Below, piece after piece: positions 53,663-62,884 of a DNA stretch of 64,000 nucleotides. The notes beneath the pieces are model-generated. The model searched no databases. It had not been told where the DNA came from and worked only from the letters and a program-made list of their open reading frames with translations. The stretch is from Parerythrobacter jejuensis. Lineage in GTDB: Bacteria; Pseudomonadota; Alphaproteobacteria; Sphingomonadales; Sphingomonadaceae. The stretch covers positions 124,001 through 188,000 of the forward strand of contig NZ_BAAAZF010000001.1 in NCBI RefSeq assembly GCF_039536765.1. Reading direction: 5' to 3'. The translations under genes and the position numbers were made by a program. The number at the start of each line of letters is the position of its first letter. Positions within the stretch are counted from its first letter, which is position 1.

Positions 53663-56203
53663 ATGAAGCATACCCTTTTTGCATCCACTGCCCTTGCTGC
53701 CTGCGCCATGCTGGCAACCCCTGCGATGGCTCAGGATGCTGCCGATGGCGTAGAGCCCGAAGCGGATGACGATATCATCATTGTGACGGCAACCCGTCGT
53801 GCAGAAGACGTGCAGGATATTCCGCTGGCTGTGACCGCAGTCAGTCCCGAGCAGCTTGATCGCCAAGGCGTGGTCAACGTGCAGGACATCACCTCCGTAT
53901 CGCCCAGTTTCTCGACCTCTAACGCCCAGCTTGCCTCGGGTTCGGTGGTCCTGCGGATCCGCGGCGTGGGTACCACGTCGAACAACATCGGCTTCGAAAG
54001 CGCGGTTGGTATCTTCATTGACGGCGCGTACCAGTCGCGTCCGGGCGTCGCGCTGAGCGAATTCGTTGACGTTGAGCGCGTCGAAGTTCTTCGCGGGCCG
54101 CAGGGAACGCTGTTTGGTCGGAACACCTCGGCTGGTGCCTTGAACATCACCAACCGTCGTCCGGACCTGAGCGAGTTTGGCGGCTTCGCCAACGCAACCT
54201 ACGGCAACCGCAACCTGATCAGCGTGCAGGGTGCGGTGAACCTGCCAGTGGTACAGGATACCGTGGCTGTCCGCCTAACGGGCGCCTATCGTGAGCGTGA
54301 CGGCTATTACACTCTTCTCAATGGTGCCGGCACAAACGTCGGTGAATCCAATGCAGCCGACCAGTTCCTTCTTCGTGGTCAAGTCGGTTGGGAAACGGAC
54401 AGCGGTTTCTCTGGCCGTATCATTGCCGATTATGCCGAAAGTAATGCGCCGTTCGGTGCTGCGCTTGAAGTCTTGCAGTCTGGCATCGAAGGCGCCGGAC
54501 TATTCGGTGCCGTCGGCCTTGGTGCGCGAGGCGGCATGTCCGGCCCCGCGGTCGCGACTACACCGTTTGACCGGACATCTGCACAAGCTGCAGTCGATAG
54601 CCGAACCGCCTCCGTGAATTTCGAGCCGATTACTCAGGTCGAGAACTGGGGTATCACGGGCGAATTCGAATTCCCGATCAGCGATAGTGCCGATATTATT
54701 TATATCGGTTCCTACCGTGAGTTCTCATCGTTTGAGGCCTATGACTCGGATTTCTCGGGTCTCGATGTTTTCAATGTGACGGGCAACGACACTTCAATCG
54801 AAACGATGACCCACGAACTGCGCATTCAGGGCGATGCGTGGGGCGGGCGCCTTAGCTGGCTGATCGGTGGCTACTATTCCGATGAAAGCATCACGCAATC
54901 TGCGTCCTTCCAACTTGGCGCCGATTATGGCGAACTGATTGGTGCGCTTTTTGCTGGTGCTACCGGCGGTGCGAGCCTGTTCCCGCCTCCCGCAGGGCTC
55001 GGGCTGGGTGCAAACCCACTCACTCTGTTCTCCGGAGGCATCGATCCAGCTGGGACGACCAACACCAACCTGTATTCGCAGGATTCCAAGAGCTGGTCTG
55101 TCTTCACTCACAATACGCTCGATATTACCGACAGTTTGGACCTGACGGTTGGCCTGCGCTATTCTGATGAGAGCAAGGATGGTGCGTTCGCTCAGGGTAA
55201 CAATAACAACACCTTGTGTCCGGCAGTTCTGGGTGCCATCGGCGCAGGCGGTGTCCCGGTTCCGTTCATCAATACGGTCTTCGGTACGGGTTGTTTTGCA
55301 TTTACGGCGCCAGCTGATTTGCCTGCGGCGGCGGTATTCCCGCTTCCGCGGACCTTCGCAGGCGAATTCAGCGACAGTGAGCTGATCTACACTGTGAAGC
55401 TCGGCTATGAATTTGCCGCGCCGATCAATGTCTATGCAAGCTACACGCACGGCTACAAGTCGGGCGGCTTCAACCTCGACTCGACCGCCGCTGCCGGTGG
55501 CGCTGATCCGCGCTTCCTGTCGGAAGAGGTCGATGCCTACGAAATCGGTCTGAAGGCGAAGCTGCTGGACAATGCGGTTGTGCTGAACGTTGCTGCTTTC
55601 CGAGAGGAATTCAGCAACTTCCAGGTGCTGGAATTCACCGGAGCGCAGTTCACCACCTTCAATGTTCCGAAAGCGAACACGCAGGGTCTCGAGATTGAAT
55701 CGACCATTCGTCCGAATGACAATTTCACCTTCAATCTCGGCATCACTTACACCGACGCAGCCTATCCAAACGATTGTGCCGGCACACAAACCGCACCGAA
55801 CGTCCTCGCTCTGTGCGGCAACTCGCTGACCAATGCGCCTGAGATCGTGGGTATCGCGGGTGGCCTCTACGAGAAAGAAATCAGCAATTCGCTGAAATTC
55901 ACGCTCAACGGCCAGGTGCGCTTTGAAAGTGACCGTCGTACTTCGACCCAGGCAGTCGATCCTTCGAATCTTGCGGCCCGTATTCCGGTTCCGTTTGACG
56001 AGCAGGATGGCAACATCAAGGTCAACATGCGTGCCGGTATCGGCGAAATTGATGGTGCCTGGACGGTTGAGGCCTTCGTGAACAATCTCACCAACGAGAT
56101 CACACGCGGCGTGACGTTCAACACGGTGCTCCGCTCGGGCTCGCGCTCGGCGTTCATTCAGGAGCCTCGCAGCTATGGTGTGACTGTTCGCACCAAGTTC
56201 TGA
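53663..56203 (+). CDS. TonB-dependent outer-membrane receptor, second sugar locus
   Basis: An 846-residue receptor. A signal peptide ends PAMA before QDA at about 23, then a TonB-box-like IIIVTATRR at about 38-46, plug domain with FIDGAYQSRPG and VEVLRGPQGTLFGRNTSAGALN, and beta-barrel ending in VTVRTKF with terminal Phe. Compared with the receptor at 5304 it is the shorter FecA/IroN-like class. The ATG at 53663 has AGAGGA upstream. Neighbours suggest a galactoside as ligand, but siderophore-like cargo cannot be ruled out. A long open frame on the opposite strand is a shadow. Confidence 0.93.
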   Translation: MKHTLFASTALAACAMLATPAMAQDAADGVEPEADDDIIIVTATRRAEDVQDIPLAVTAVSPEQLDRQGVVNVQDITSVSPSFSTSNAQLASGSVVLRIRGVGTTSNNIGFESAVGIFIDGAYQSRPGVALSEFVDVERVEVLRGPQGTLFGRNTSAGALNITNRRPDLSEFGGFANATYGNRNLISVQGAVNLPVVQDTVAVRLTGAYRERDGYYTLLNGAGTNVGESNAADQFLLRGQVGWETDSGFSGRIIADYAESNAPFGAALEVLQSGIEGAGLFGAVGLGARGGMSGPAVATTPFDRTSAQAAVDSRTASVNFEPITQVENWGITGEFEFPISDSADIIYIGSYREFSSFEAYDSDFSGLDVFNVTGNDTSIETMTHELRIQGDAWGGRLSWLIGGYYSDESITQSASFQLGADYGELIGALFAGATGGASLFPPPAGLGLGANPLTLFSGGIDPAGTTNTNLYSQDSKSWSVFTHNTLDITDSLDLTVGLRYSDESKDGAFAQGNNNNTLCPAVLGAIGAGGVPVPFINTVFGTGCFAFTAPADLPAAAVFPLPRTFAGEFSDSELIYTVKLGYEFAAPINVYASYTHGYKSGGFNLDSTAAAGGADPRFLSEEVDAYEIGLKAKLLDNAVVLNVAAFREEFSNFQVLEFTGAQFTTFNVPKANTQGLEIESTIRPNDNFTFNLGITYTDAAYPNDCAGTQTAPNVLALCGNSLTNAPEIVGIAGGLYEKEISNSLKFTLNGQVRFESDRRTSTQAVDPSNLAARIPVPFDEQDGNIKVNMRAGIGEIDGAWTVEAFVNNLTNEITRGVTFNTVLRSGSRSAFIQEPRSYGVTVRTKF

Positions 56204-56224
56204 TCCTTCCGGAACACTCGGAAT

Positions 56225-56265
56225 GCGGCCGTTTGCACCCTTGGTGCAGGCGGCCGTTTCCTTTT
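56225..56265 (+). terminator. Terminator after second TonB receptor
   Basis: Nested stem with outer arms GCGGCCG (56225-56231) and CGGCCG (56251-56256) and inner TGCACC/GGTGCA, followed by TTTCCTTTT. Confidence 0.75.
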
Positions 56266-56317
56266 GTCGACAGCAAATGGCTTGTCCCTTGGGGCGCTGC
56301 GAATTAGGCAGGCGCGC

Positions 56318-57448
56318 ATGAAAACAACAGGTCGACCCGTCATATCCGCCACCGGGCTGTTCACGCCCGCGGAATCGATCAGCAACGAAGAGCTGGTCGA
56401 GAGTTTCAACGCCTTTGTGGAGCGCCATAACGCCAGGTTTGCGGACGAAATTGCTGCGGGCGAGGTGGAAGCACTCCAACCCAGCTCGGTCGAGTTCATC
56501 GAGAAGGCTAGCGGCATTAAGGCCCGCCATGTTCTCAACAAAGCCCCGATCATAGATCCAGATATTATGGAGCCCCGTCATCCCGAGCGGGGAAATGACG
56601 AGATCTCGCTGATGGCGGAAATCGGTGTTGCTGCGTGTCAGGAGGCGCTGGAGCGCGCTGGTCGCGATGTCGCCGATGTAGATGCGGTCTTGTGCGCGGC
56701 ATCGAATATGCAGCGGGCCTATCCGGCAATGGCGATCGAAATTCAGGAGGCGCTGGGTATTGACGGGTTCGGCTTCGATATGAATGTCGCCTGTTCCTCT
56801 GCGACCTTCGGGATTCAGACAGCCGCTGACTATATCCGCGCCGGCAACGCGAAGAGCGTGCTGGTGGTGAGCCCGGAAATCACCTCGGGCCATCTCAACT
56901 GGAGAGACCGCGATAGCCACTTCATCTTCGGCGATGTGGCTACGGCAGTTCTGGTAGAGGATGCGGCCATAGCGCCGACCGAGCATTGGGATATCCTTGG
57001 CACCAAGCTCAAGACGGTTTTTTCCAACAATATCCGCAACAACTTCGGCTTCCTCAACCGATCACACCCTGAGAGCCGCGAGGACGCTGACAAGCTATTC
57101 GTGCAGGAAGGGCGCAAGGTCTTCAAGGAAGTGGTGCCGATGGTCGCCAAGATGATTATCGAGGAAGCGGAACGCCTAGGCGTTGATCCGCAAGGACTAC
57201 GGCGCATGTGGCTCCACCAGGCGAACACCGGCATGAACAGGCTGATCGCGCATAAGGTGTTGGGCCACGAAGCGAATGAAGATGAAAGCCCGACCGTACT
57301 CGACACATATGGCAACACGTCGAGCGCGGGTTCGATCATCGCCTTTCACAAACACTCGCAGGATTTGCAGGCCGGCGATACCGGGCTGATCTGTAGCTTT
57401 GGCGCGGGCTATTCTGCGGGCACAGTCTTTGTCCGGAAGGCTGCATGA
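56318..57448 (+). CDS. Beta-ketoacyl-ACP synthase III family protein
   Basis: A 376-residue thiolase-fold enzyme. The catalytic Cys159 is in DMNVACSSATFG, His in WLHQANTGMN and Asn in DTYGNTSSAG, the complete KAS III triad. It resembles the long-chain-primed KAS III subgroup (beta-ketodecanoyl-ACP synthase type) more than housekeeping FabH, judged from its long N-terminal region with SVEFIEKASGIKARHV. It would condense an acyl-CoA with malonyl-ACP. The ATG at 56318 starts the first beta strand. Confidence 0.88.
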   Translation: MKTTGRPVISATGLFTPAESISNEELVESFNAFVERHNARFADEIAAGEVEALQPSSVEFIEKASGIKARHVLNKAPIIDPDIMEPRHPERGNDEISLMAEIGVAACQEALERAGRDVADVDAVLCAASNMQRAYPAMAIEIQEALGIDGFGFDMNVACSSATFGIQTAADYIRAGNAKSVLVVSPEITSGHLNWRDRDSHFIFGDVATAVLVEDAAIAPTEHWDILGTKLKTVFSNNIRNNFGFLNRSHPESREDADKLFVQEGRKVFKEVVPMVAKMIIEEAERLGVDPQGLRRMWLHQANTGMNRLIAHKVLGHEANEDESPTVLDTYGNTSSAGSIIAFHKHSQDLQAGDTGLICSFGAGYSAGTVFVRKAA

Positions 57449-57500
57449 GGCGGCGGCATTCGGCGCGGTTTTGCTTGTTCCCCGCAGCGCCAATGCCTAG

Positions 57501-58259
57501 GTGACGGGCATGTCGGGTGATATTCTAGATAACAAGGGAAGCGGCGATGCCGGTTGGCAATGGCCCGCTATCCACCCAGAGGGTCGGAAATACGGATTGG
57601 TCGTGGCAGCGTTTTCGTTGGTCGCGGCGCTTTTGGCGTGGGAGACCATCGCGTGGCCACTCGGCTTCCTTACACTTGGTGTTCTGGCGTTTTTTCGCGA
57701 CCCGGAGCGGATCGTCCCGCAGGATGAGAATGCGATAGTTTCCCCCGCTGACGGACATGTCTCGTTGATCAGCCAAGTTGCTCCGCCCCTTGAACTGAGC
57801 ATGTCGGATGCTGCAGGCAACCCAGGTCTCGGCGAGGGCCCAGTCACGCGCATCTCGATTTTCATGAGCGTGTTTGACGTGCACATCAACCGGACCCCGA
57901 TTGGCGGCATTGTGACGCGGTTGATTTATGTGCCCGGCAAGTTCCTCAATGCGGATCTCGACAAGGCCAGCGAAGAGAACGAGCGCCAGCATATTCTGGT
58001 ATCGCGTCCTGATGGCCTGCAGGTTGGGTTTACCCAGATAGCCGGATTGGTGGCGCGGCGGATCGTGCCATTCGTCAAGCAAGGCGATCTGGTCGCTGTC
58101 GGCCAGCGGGTCGGGCTGATCCGCTTCGGCAGCCGAGTGGATGTCTATCTGCCTGCCGGTACGGAACCAGGTGTCATTCTGGGGCAAAAGATTGTCGCCG
58201 GTGAAACGGTTCTGGCACGCGTGGGTGAGGGCAAGTTGATCGAAGGCTTCGCCCAGTGA
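57501..58259 (+). CDS. psd: Phosphatidylserine decarboxylase proenzyme
   Basis: A 252-residue membrane-linked enzyme converting phosphatidylserine to phosphatidylethanolamine. Two hydrophobic segments at about 33-63 are followed by SPADGHV at 81-87, FMSVFDVHINRTP at 121-133, and the self-cleavage site Gly210-Ser211 in RFGSRVD, which generates the pyruvoyl group. The GTG at 57501 or ATG at 57510 may start it. The stop overlaps the pssA start (GTGA). Confidence 0.95.
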   Translation: MTGMSGDILDNKGSGDAGWQWPAIHPEGRKYGLVVAAFSLVAALLAWETIAWPLGFLTLGVLAFFRDPERIVPQDENAIVSPADGHVSLISQVAPPLELSMSDAAGNPGLGEGPVTRISIFMSVFDVHINRTPIGGIVTRLIYVPGKFLNADLDKASEENERQHILVSRPDGLQVGFTQIAGLVARRIVPFVKQGDLVAVGQRVGLIRFGSRVDVYLPAGTEPGVILGQKIVAGETVLARVGEGKLIEGFAQ

Positions 58260-59107
58260 GTGATGATCCGGTGAACGATGAAGATATCTGGCTAGGGCCG
58301 AAGGCGGCCGAGCATGAAGTGCCCGCCGGCCGACGCCCCAAGGCGCTCAGCCTGCGTGCGGTGGTCCCCAATGCGATTACAGTTGCGGCCTTGTGTTCGG
58401 GCCTGACTGGCATTCGGTTTGCCATTGCGGGGGAATGGCAGGCCAGCATCCTTGCCATCATTCTGGCGGGCGTTCTCGACGGGATTGATGGCCGAATCGC
58501 GCGGTTGCTGCGGGCCCAATCGCGGTTTGGTGCCGAGCTGGACAGTTTGGCGGACTCTCTGTCTTTCGGGATGGCACCCGCAATTGTCTTGTATCTCTGG
58601 GCGTTGCAGGACTTGCCTCGCCTCGGTTGGTTTGCCGCACTGGCCTTTGCGATCGCCTGTGCCTTGCGCCTGGCCCGATTCAACGCCCAGATCGATGTCG
58701 ATGAACAACCGCACAAGTCAGCAGGGTTCCTGACCGGCATTCCCGCTCCAGTGGGTGCAGGCCTGGCGTTCCTGCCGGTCTACTTATGGATTGCGACGGG
58801 GGAGGAGCAATTGCGCGATCCCTGGATCGTTGCACCCTGGATGGCGCTGATTGCAATCCTGATGATTTCCAATGTTGCCACACTCAGCTGGACCTCGGTG
58901 AGGCCTCGCCGCCATATCAGGCTCGAAGTAATCTTTGCCTTCGGGCTAACCTTCGCAGCCTTGCTGGTAGAACCGTGGTGGACATTGGTGGCGATATGCG
59001 TCGGCTACATGGCTTTGATGCCGTATGGATGGATCCGCTATGCCCGGATCAAGCGGCAGCGCGCAGCGGAATTTGGCGGCAAAGAGCAGGGCGACGCACG
59101 CGATTAG
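58256..59107 (+). CDS. pssA: CDP-diacylglycerol-serine O-phosphatidyltransferase
   Basis: A 283-residue integral membrane enzyme of the CDP-alcohol phosphatidyltransferase family. The signature D-G-x2-D-G-x2-A-R-x8-G-x3-D-x3-D is visible in LDGIDGRIARLLRA and FGAELDSLAD. It makes phosphatidylserine for psd, the gene it overlaps by four bases. Its 3' end overlaps the small minus-strand gene by 59 bases. Confidence 0.95.
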   Translation: MSDDPVNDEDIWLGPKAAEHEVPAGRRPKALSLRAVVPNAITVAALCSGLTGIRFAIAGEWQASILAIILAGVLDGIDGRIARLLRAQSRFGAELDSLADSLSFGMAPAIVLYLWALQDLPRLGWFAALAFAIACALRLARFNAQIDVDEQPHKSAGFLTGIPAPVGAGLAFLPVYLWIATGEEQLRDPWIVAPWMALIAILMISNVATLSWTSVRPRRHIRLEVIFAFGLTFAALLVEPWWTLVAICVGYMALMPYGWIRYARIKRQRAAEFGGKEQGDARD

Positions 59108-59291
59108 TCGGCGCCACGTGGCGAACGCCAACATCACGGACAGTTACGCTGGCGACGGGCGCTGCGTGCCGGCTCCGTAGCGTATTAAGGGCGCGCCACG
59201 CATTGCGACCGCGAAGTGTCGCATCGAGCAACGACGCCAATGCAGCAAATGCCGTGAGCGCGAAAAGCGCAATGAGAGCAAGTGTGAACAT
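59049..59291 (-). CDS. Small single-span membrane protein under a putative SOS promoter
   Basis: 80 residues: a hydrophobic N-terminal helix (MFTLALIALFALTAFAALAS, 1-20) followed by an Arg-rich cytoplasmic tail ending RAAA. The pattern recalls small Sphingomonadales proteins near pssA. A LexA-type site inside a TTGACA-containing promoter lies about 100 bases upstream (59389-59417), and a strong hairpin sits in the leader. This suggests an SOS-induced small membrane protein, functionally comparable to SidA of Caulobacter or to TisB-like toxins, although no sequence similarity is claimed. The ribosome site (GAAAGA) is weak. It overlaps the end of pssA. Confidence 0.5.
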   Translation of the reverse strand: MFTLALIALFALTAFAALASLLDATLRGRNAWRALNTLRSRHAAPVASVTVRDVGVRHVAPTNRVRRPALCRQIPLRAAA

Positions 59292-59312
59292 CTTGGTATC
59301 TTTCGTTCGTCA

Positions 59313-59339
59313 CCCACAAGCCTGTTGACAGCCTGTGGG
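59313..59339 (-). promoter_or_regulatory. Leader hairpin of the small membrane protein gene
   Basis: CCCACA (59313-59318) pairs with TGTGGG (59334-59339), with inner CTGT/ACAG. In the leftward transcript it lies just before the ribosome site and could limit translation. Confidence 0.45.
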
Positions 59340-59388
59340 AATTGGGTGGAGAACACTCACACAACGGCATTTGTTCCTGTCTGATGCC

Positions 59389-59417
59389 TATGTTCTATTT
59401 TTGTTCCGCCATGTCAA
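59389..59417 (-). promoter_or_regulatory. SOS-type promoter with LexA box
   Basis: On the minus strand TTGACA (59417-59412) is followed after 17 bases by AACATA as a weak -10. The alphaproteobacterial LexA motif GTTC-N7-GTTC (59392-59406; GAAC-N7-GAAC in this orientation) sits between the two elements, where LexA would block polymerase. The promoter reads into the 59291 gene. Confidence 0.6.
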
Positions 59418-59550
59418 GCCGTTTTTGCGACGGGATGCATGTGATGCGAGTCAAATTGAGGCTGGATTTCTTCATCAACACCCTCTAATTGGCGCGCGTT
59501 CGCAGCGATTCCGGCCAATTCCGGCAGGGTTCACAGCGCTCAAATCCACA

Positions 59551-59609
59551 TGGAGAGCATCACATACCGGTGCCGCAAGCGGGAGATCCGCTGAGGTTCC
59601 AGCTCTCCA
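59551..59609 (+). promoter_or_regulatory. Structured rpsB leader, candidate S2 autoregulatory element
   Basis: TGGAGAGC (59551-59558) is complementary to GCTCTCCA (59602-59609), closing a domain that contains an inner hairpin AGCGG-GAGAT-CCGCT (59578-59592). The structure ends about 26 bases before rpsB and could be a feedback site for ribosomal protein S2, by analogy with rpsB leaders of other bacteria. Confidence 0.4.
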
Positions 59610-59635
59610 GAGGCATAACCGGAAGGAATTTACTT

Positions 59636-60373
59636 ATGGCGGCACCTACCGTCACCATGCAGCAATTGATCGAAGCCGGAACCCATTTCGGCCACCAGAC
59701 CCACCGCTGGAACCCGCGGATGAAGCCGTATATCTTCGGCGCTCGCAACGGTGTTCATATCATCGACCTGTCGCAGACTGTTCCGCTGATGGCGCGTGCT
59801 CTCGACTTTGTTGCGTCAACCGCAAATTCGGGTGGCAAGGTTCTGTTTGTCGGCACCAAGCGTCAGGCACAGGAACCGATTGCAGAAGCTGCCCGCGCAT
59901 CGGGCCAGCACTTCGTCAACCACCGCTGGTTGGGAGGCATGCTGACCAACTGGAAGACCATCTCCCAGTCGATCAAGCGCCTTAAGACCCTGGAAGAGCA
60001 ACTTTCCGGTGAGACCTCCGGCCTGACCAAGAAGGAAGTTCTCCAGCTGACGCGCGAGCGTGACAAGCTGAACCTTTCGCTTGGTGGCATCCGTGACATG
60101 GGCGGTATTCCCGACGTCATGATCGTGATCGACGCCAACAAGGAAGACCTGGCCATCAAGGAAGCCAATGTCCTCGGCATTCCTGTGGTTGGTATCCTCG
60201 ATACCAATGTTGATCCTTCGGGCATCGCTTTCCCGGTTCCGGGCAACGACGATGCTGCCCGTGCTGTTCGTCTGTACTGCGATGCTTTTGCAGAAGCAGC
60301 TTCGAAGAATGGCGGCGGGGCCAATGTCGGCGAGATGGAAAATCCGCCGGTTGAGGAAATCGCCACCGCCTGA
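59636..60373 (+). CDS. rpsB: 30S ribosomal protein S2
   Basis: A 245-residue S2 protein: [22 protein letters not shown] opening, [10 protein letters not shown], and [17 protein letters not shown] motifs, with [28 protein letters not shown]. The ATG at 59636 has GGAAGGAA upstream. It leads the rpsB-tsf operon. Confidence 0.98.
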   Translation: MAAPTVTMQQLIEAGTHFGHQTHRWNPRMKPYIFGARNGVHIIDLSQTVPLMARALDFVASTANSGGKVLFVGTKRQAQEPIAEAARASGQHFVNHRWLGGMLTNWKTISQSIKRLKTLEEQLSGETSGLTKKEVLQLTRERDKLNLSLGGIRDMGGIPDVMIVIDANKEDLAIKEANVLGIPVVGILDTNVDPSGIAFPVPGNDDAARAVRLYCDAFAEAASKNGGGANVGEMENPPVEEIATA

Positions 60374-60380
60374 TCGGGCC

Positions 60381-60434
60381 CATGCCGCAGGCATGATCGA
60401 ATAATCGTGCCCCGGTCCGCCCTGCGGATCGGGG
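60381..60434 (+). promoter_or_regulatory. Two hairpins between rpsB and tsf
   Basis: CATGCC-GCA-GGCATG (60381-60395) and the 11-bp stem CCCCGGTCCGC-CCT-GCGGATCGGGG (60410-60434) follow each other. There is no T-run after the second, so it is more likely an RNA-processing or attenuation element adjusting EF-Ts relative to S2 than a full terminator. Confidence 0.45.
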
Positions 60435-60465
60435 TCACCCCCCATTAGAAACCAAGGAATTAGAC

Positions 60466-61392
60466 ATGGCTGCATTTTCCGCCGCTGATGTGAAGAAGCT
60501 CCGCGAACTCTCTGGCGCGGGCATGATGGACGCCAAGAAGGCACTGGTCGAAGCAGACGGCGATATCGACGCTGCTGTCGATGCGCTGCGTGCCAAGGGC
60601 CTCGCAACCGCGCAGAAAAAGTCCAGCCGGACCGCTGCCGAAGGCCTAGTCGGCGTAGCCGTCGAAGGAACCAAGGGCGTTGCCGTCGAAGTGAACTCCG
60701 AAACGGATTTCGTTGCCAAGAACGATCAGTTCCAGGACTTCGTCCGCAAAACGACCGAAGCCGCTATCAATGCCACCGGTGATGATGTCGAAGCTCTCAA
60801 GAGCATGGCCTATCCCGATGGCGGCACCGTTGCCGAAAAGCTGACAGACAATGTCGCGACCATTGGTGAGAACCAGCAGGTTCGCCGGATGAAAACAGTT
60901 TCAGTCACCAACGGTGTTGTTGTGCCTTACATGCACAACGCGGTCGCAACGAACCTCGGCAAGATTGGCGTTCTTGTTGCGCTGGAAAGCGAAGCCGGTG
61001 CCGATGTGCTGGAGCCTCTCGGCAAGCAGCTTGCGATGCACATTGCAGCGGCATTCCCGCAGGCTCTGAATGCCGATGGCCTCGACGCCGACCTGATCGA
61101 GCGTGAGCGTGCGATTGCTGCCGAAAAAGCAGCCGAGAGCGGCAAGCCTGAGAACGTGCAGGAAAAGATGGTTGAAGGCGCGGTGAAGAAATTCGCCAAG
61201 GAAAATGCGCTCCTCAGCCAGCTGTTCGTCATGGACAACAAGACGCCGGTTGCCGACGTTGTTGCCAAGGCTGGCAAGGATGCCGGCCACGACATCGTGT
61301 TGAAGGACTATGTCCGCTTCCAGCTCGGTGAAGGAATCGAGAAGGAAGAAAGCGACTTCGCCGCAGAAGTGGCAGCTGCCGTCGGCGGCTAA
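60466..61392 (+). CDS. tsf: Elongation factor Ts
   Basis: A 308-residue nucleotide exchange factor for EF-Tu. The N-terminal UBA-like region [19 protein letters not shown] and the [13 protein letters not shown] motif are diagnostic; the coiled-coil and C-terminal modules follow. It ends at the terminator 61418. Confidence 0.98.
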   Translation: MAAFSAADVKKLRELSGAGMMDAKKALVEADGDIDAAVDALRAKGLATAQKKSSRTAAEGLVGVAVEGTKGVAVEVNSETDFVAKNDQFQDFVRKTTEAAINATGDDVEALKSMAYPDGGTVAEKLTDNVATIGENQQVRRMKTVSVTNGVVVPYMHNAVATNLGKIGVLVALESEAGADVLEPLGKQLAMHIAAAFPQALNADGLDADLIERERAIAAEKAAESGKPENVQEKMVEGAVKKFAKENALLSQLFVMDNKTPVADVVAKAGKDAGHDIVLKDYVRFQLGEGIEKEESDFAAEVAAAVGG

Positions 61393-61415
61393 GCGCTTTC
61401 CAAGCTCATTAGAAA

Positions 61416-61450
61416 AGCGACCGCCGGACCCAAGGTTCGGCGGTCGTTTT
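61416..61450 (+). terminator. Terminator after tsf
   Basis: CGACCGCCGGACC (61418-61430), loop CAA, GGTTCGGCGGTCG (61434-61446), then TTTT. It separates tsf from pyrH. Confidence 0.85.
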
Positions 61451-61575
61451 GTGTCTGGCCTTAAAACTCTTGGAGCTACACCGTTGGCTGAACCGCACCG
61501 GCTACAGCTTTCCCTTTGCGACTCCGACGCTTGCCCGCTAAGGGTCGCGCACCCTGTGACAGCGACGGAAATTCG

Positions 61576-62298
61576 ATGACCTTGCCCAAGATGAAACGCG
61601 TCCTCCTGAAGCTTTCGGGTGAAGTGCTGATGGGGTCGCAGGAATACGGGATCGATCCGGCGTTCGTCCTCGAAATGGCGAAGGAAGTGAAAGCCGCCAA
61701 GGATCAGGGTTTGCAGGTATGCCTGGTGATCGGGGGCGGGAACATCTTCCGTGGGATGGCTGGTGCGGCTCAGGGCATGGAACGTGCGCAAGCGGACTAC
61801 ATGGGCATGCTCGCCACGGTTATGAATGCACTGGCCATGCAAAGCGCCCTGGAGCAACTGGGCGTGCACACACGGGTTCAGAGCGCAATCCAGATGGACC
61901 AGGTTTGTGAGCCGGTTATTCGCAGGCGGGCAGAACGACATCTGGAGAAAGGCCGTGTGGTCATCTTTGCTGCCGGCGTCGGCGCACCCTATTTCACCAC
62001 CGATAGCGGCGCAGCTTTGCGGGCAGCGGAGATGAATTGTGATGCCCTGCTGAAGGGTACGAGTGTTGACGGGGTCTATGACAGTGATCCCAAGAGCAAC
62101 CCGGATGCCATCCGCTATGAAACCGTCAGCTTCGGCCGCGTCCTGGCCGATAATTTGAGAGTTATGGATGCTTCTGCCGTCGCGCTGTGCCGCGACAATG
62201 ACATTCCCATCCTTGTCTTCTCCATCCGTGAGCAAGGCAATCTGGCGCGGGTCTTGTCAGGCGAGGGTGTCCAGACCATCGTACAAAAGGAAGACTGA
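61576..62298 (+). CDS. pyrH: UMP kinase
   Basis: A 240-residue bacterial UMP kinase of the amino-acid-kinase fold: [23 protein letters not shown], and [16 protein letters not shown] are clear. It makes UDP for pyrimidine nucleotides. The ATG at 61576 fits the fold; the longer open frame is not supported. frr follows after three bases. Confidence 0.97.
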   Translation: MTLPKMKRVLLKLSGEVLMGSQEYGIDPAFVLEMAKEVKAAKDQGLQVCLVIGGGNIFRGMAGAAQGMERAQADYMGMLATVMNALAMQSALEQLGVHTRVQSAIQMDQVCEPVIRRRAERHLEKGRVVIFAAGVGAPYFTTDSGAALRAAEMNCDALLKGTSVDGVYDSDPKSNPDAIRYETVSFGRVLADNLRVMDASAVALCRDNDIPILVFSIREQGNLARVLSGEGVQTIVQKED

Positions 62299-62301
62299 GC
62301 A

Positions 62302-62859
62302 ATGGCAAGATATGACAAAGCCGATATCGAACGACGGATGAACGGCGCAGTAGAAAGCCTCAAGGGCGACCTTTCCGGCCTTCGCACCGGCCGTGCGAAC
62401 GTATCACTGCTCGATCCCGTCGTGTGCGAAGTCTATGGCGCGATGATGCCGCTCAATCAGGTCGCGACGGTCTCTGCGCCCGAACCGCGGATGTTGAGCG
62501 TGCAGGTCTGGGACAAGGCCAATGTCACTGCGGTCGAAAAAGGCATTGCCCACGCCAATCTGGGTCTCAACCCGATGATCGATGGCCAGAGCGTCCGCCT
62601 TCCCATGCCCGATCTGACCGAAGAGCGGCGCAAGGAACTGGCCAAGCTGGCCGGCAAATATGCCGAGAACGCCAAGATCGCTATCCGCAACGTGCGCCGT
62701 GACGGGATGGAAGCGCTCAAGGACGACGAGAAGGCGAAGGAAATTTCCGAGGACGAACGCAAGCGTCATGAAGATGATGTCCAGAAGCTGACCGACAAAT
62801 ATGTCGCTGAAACGGACACCGCTGCCGAGGCGAAGGAAAAGGAAATCATGACGCAGTGA
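62302..62859 (+). CDS. frr: Ribosome recycling factor
   Basis: A 185-residue RRF with the [21 protein letters not shown] and [23 protein letters not shown] segments and a Lys/Glu-rich helical end. It splits post-termination ribosomes together with EF-G. uppS follows after 25 bases. Confidence 0.97.
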   Translation: MARYDKADIERRMNGAVESLKGDLSGLRTGRANVSLLDPVVCEVYGAMMPLNQVATVSAPEPRMLSVQVWDKANVTAVEKGIAHANLGLNPMIDGQSVRLPMPDLTEERRKELAKLAGKYAENAKIAIRNVRRDGMEALKDDEKAKEISEDERKRHEDDVQKLTDKYVAETDTAAEAKEKEIMTQ

Positions 62860-62884
62860 CGGCTTGCGAACCGGGGGAGAGCTC

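Larger units (their letters stand above)
59292..59635. other. Intergenic region upstream of rpsB
   Basis: 344 bases without a supported gene on the plus strand. It contains the hairpin at 59313-59339, the LexA box and leftward promoter at 59389-59417, and the structured rpsB leader at 59551-59609. The rpsB promoter should lie between about 59370 and 59540 but is not clear. Confidence 0.5.

Noticed and set aside
54794..56986. A 730-codon open frame antisense to the second TonB receptor
   Set aside because: It fully overlaps a receptor with clear signal peptide, plug and barrel; its own translation shows no domain and is the usual antisense shadow of high-GC coding sequence.
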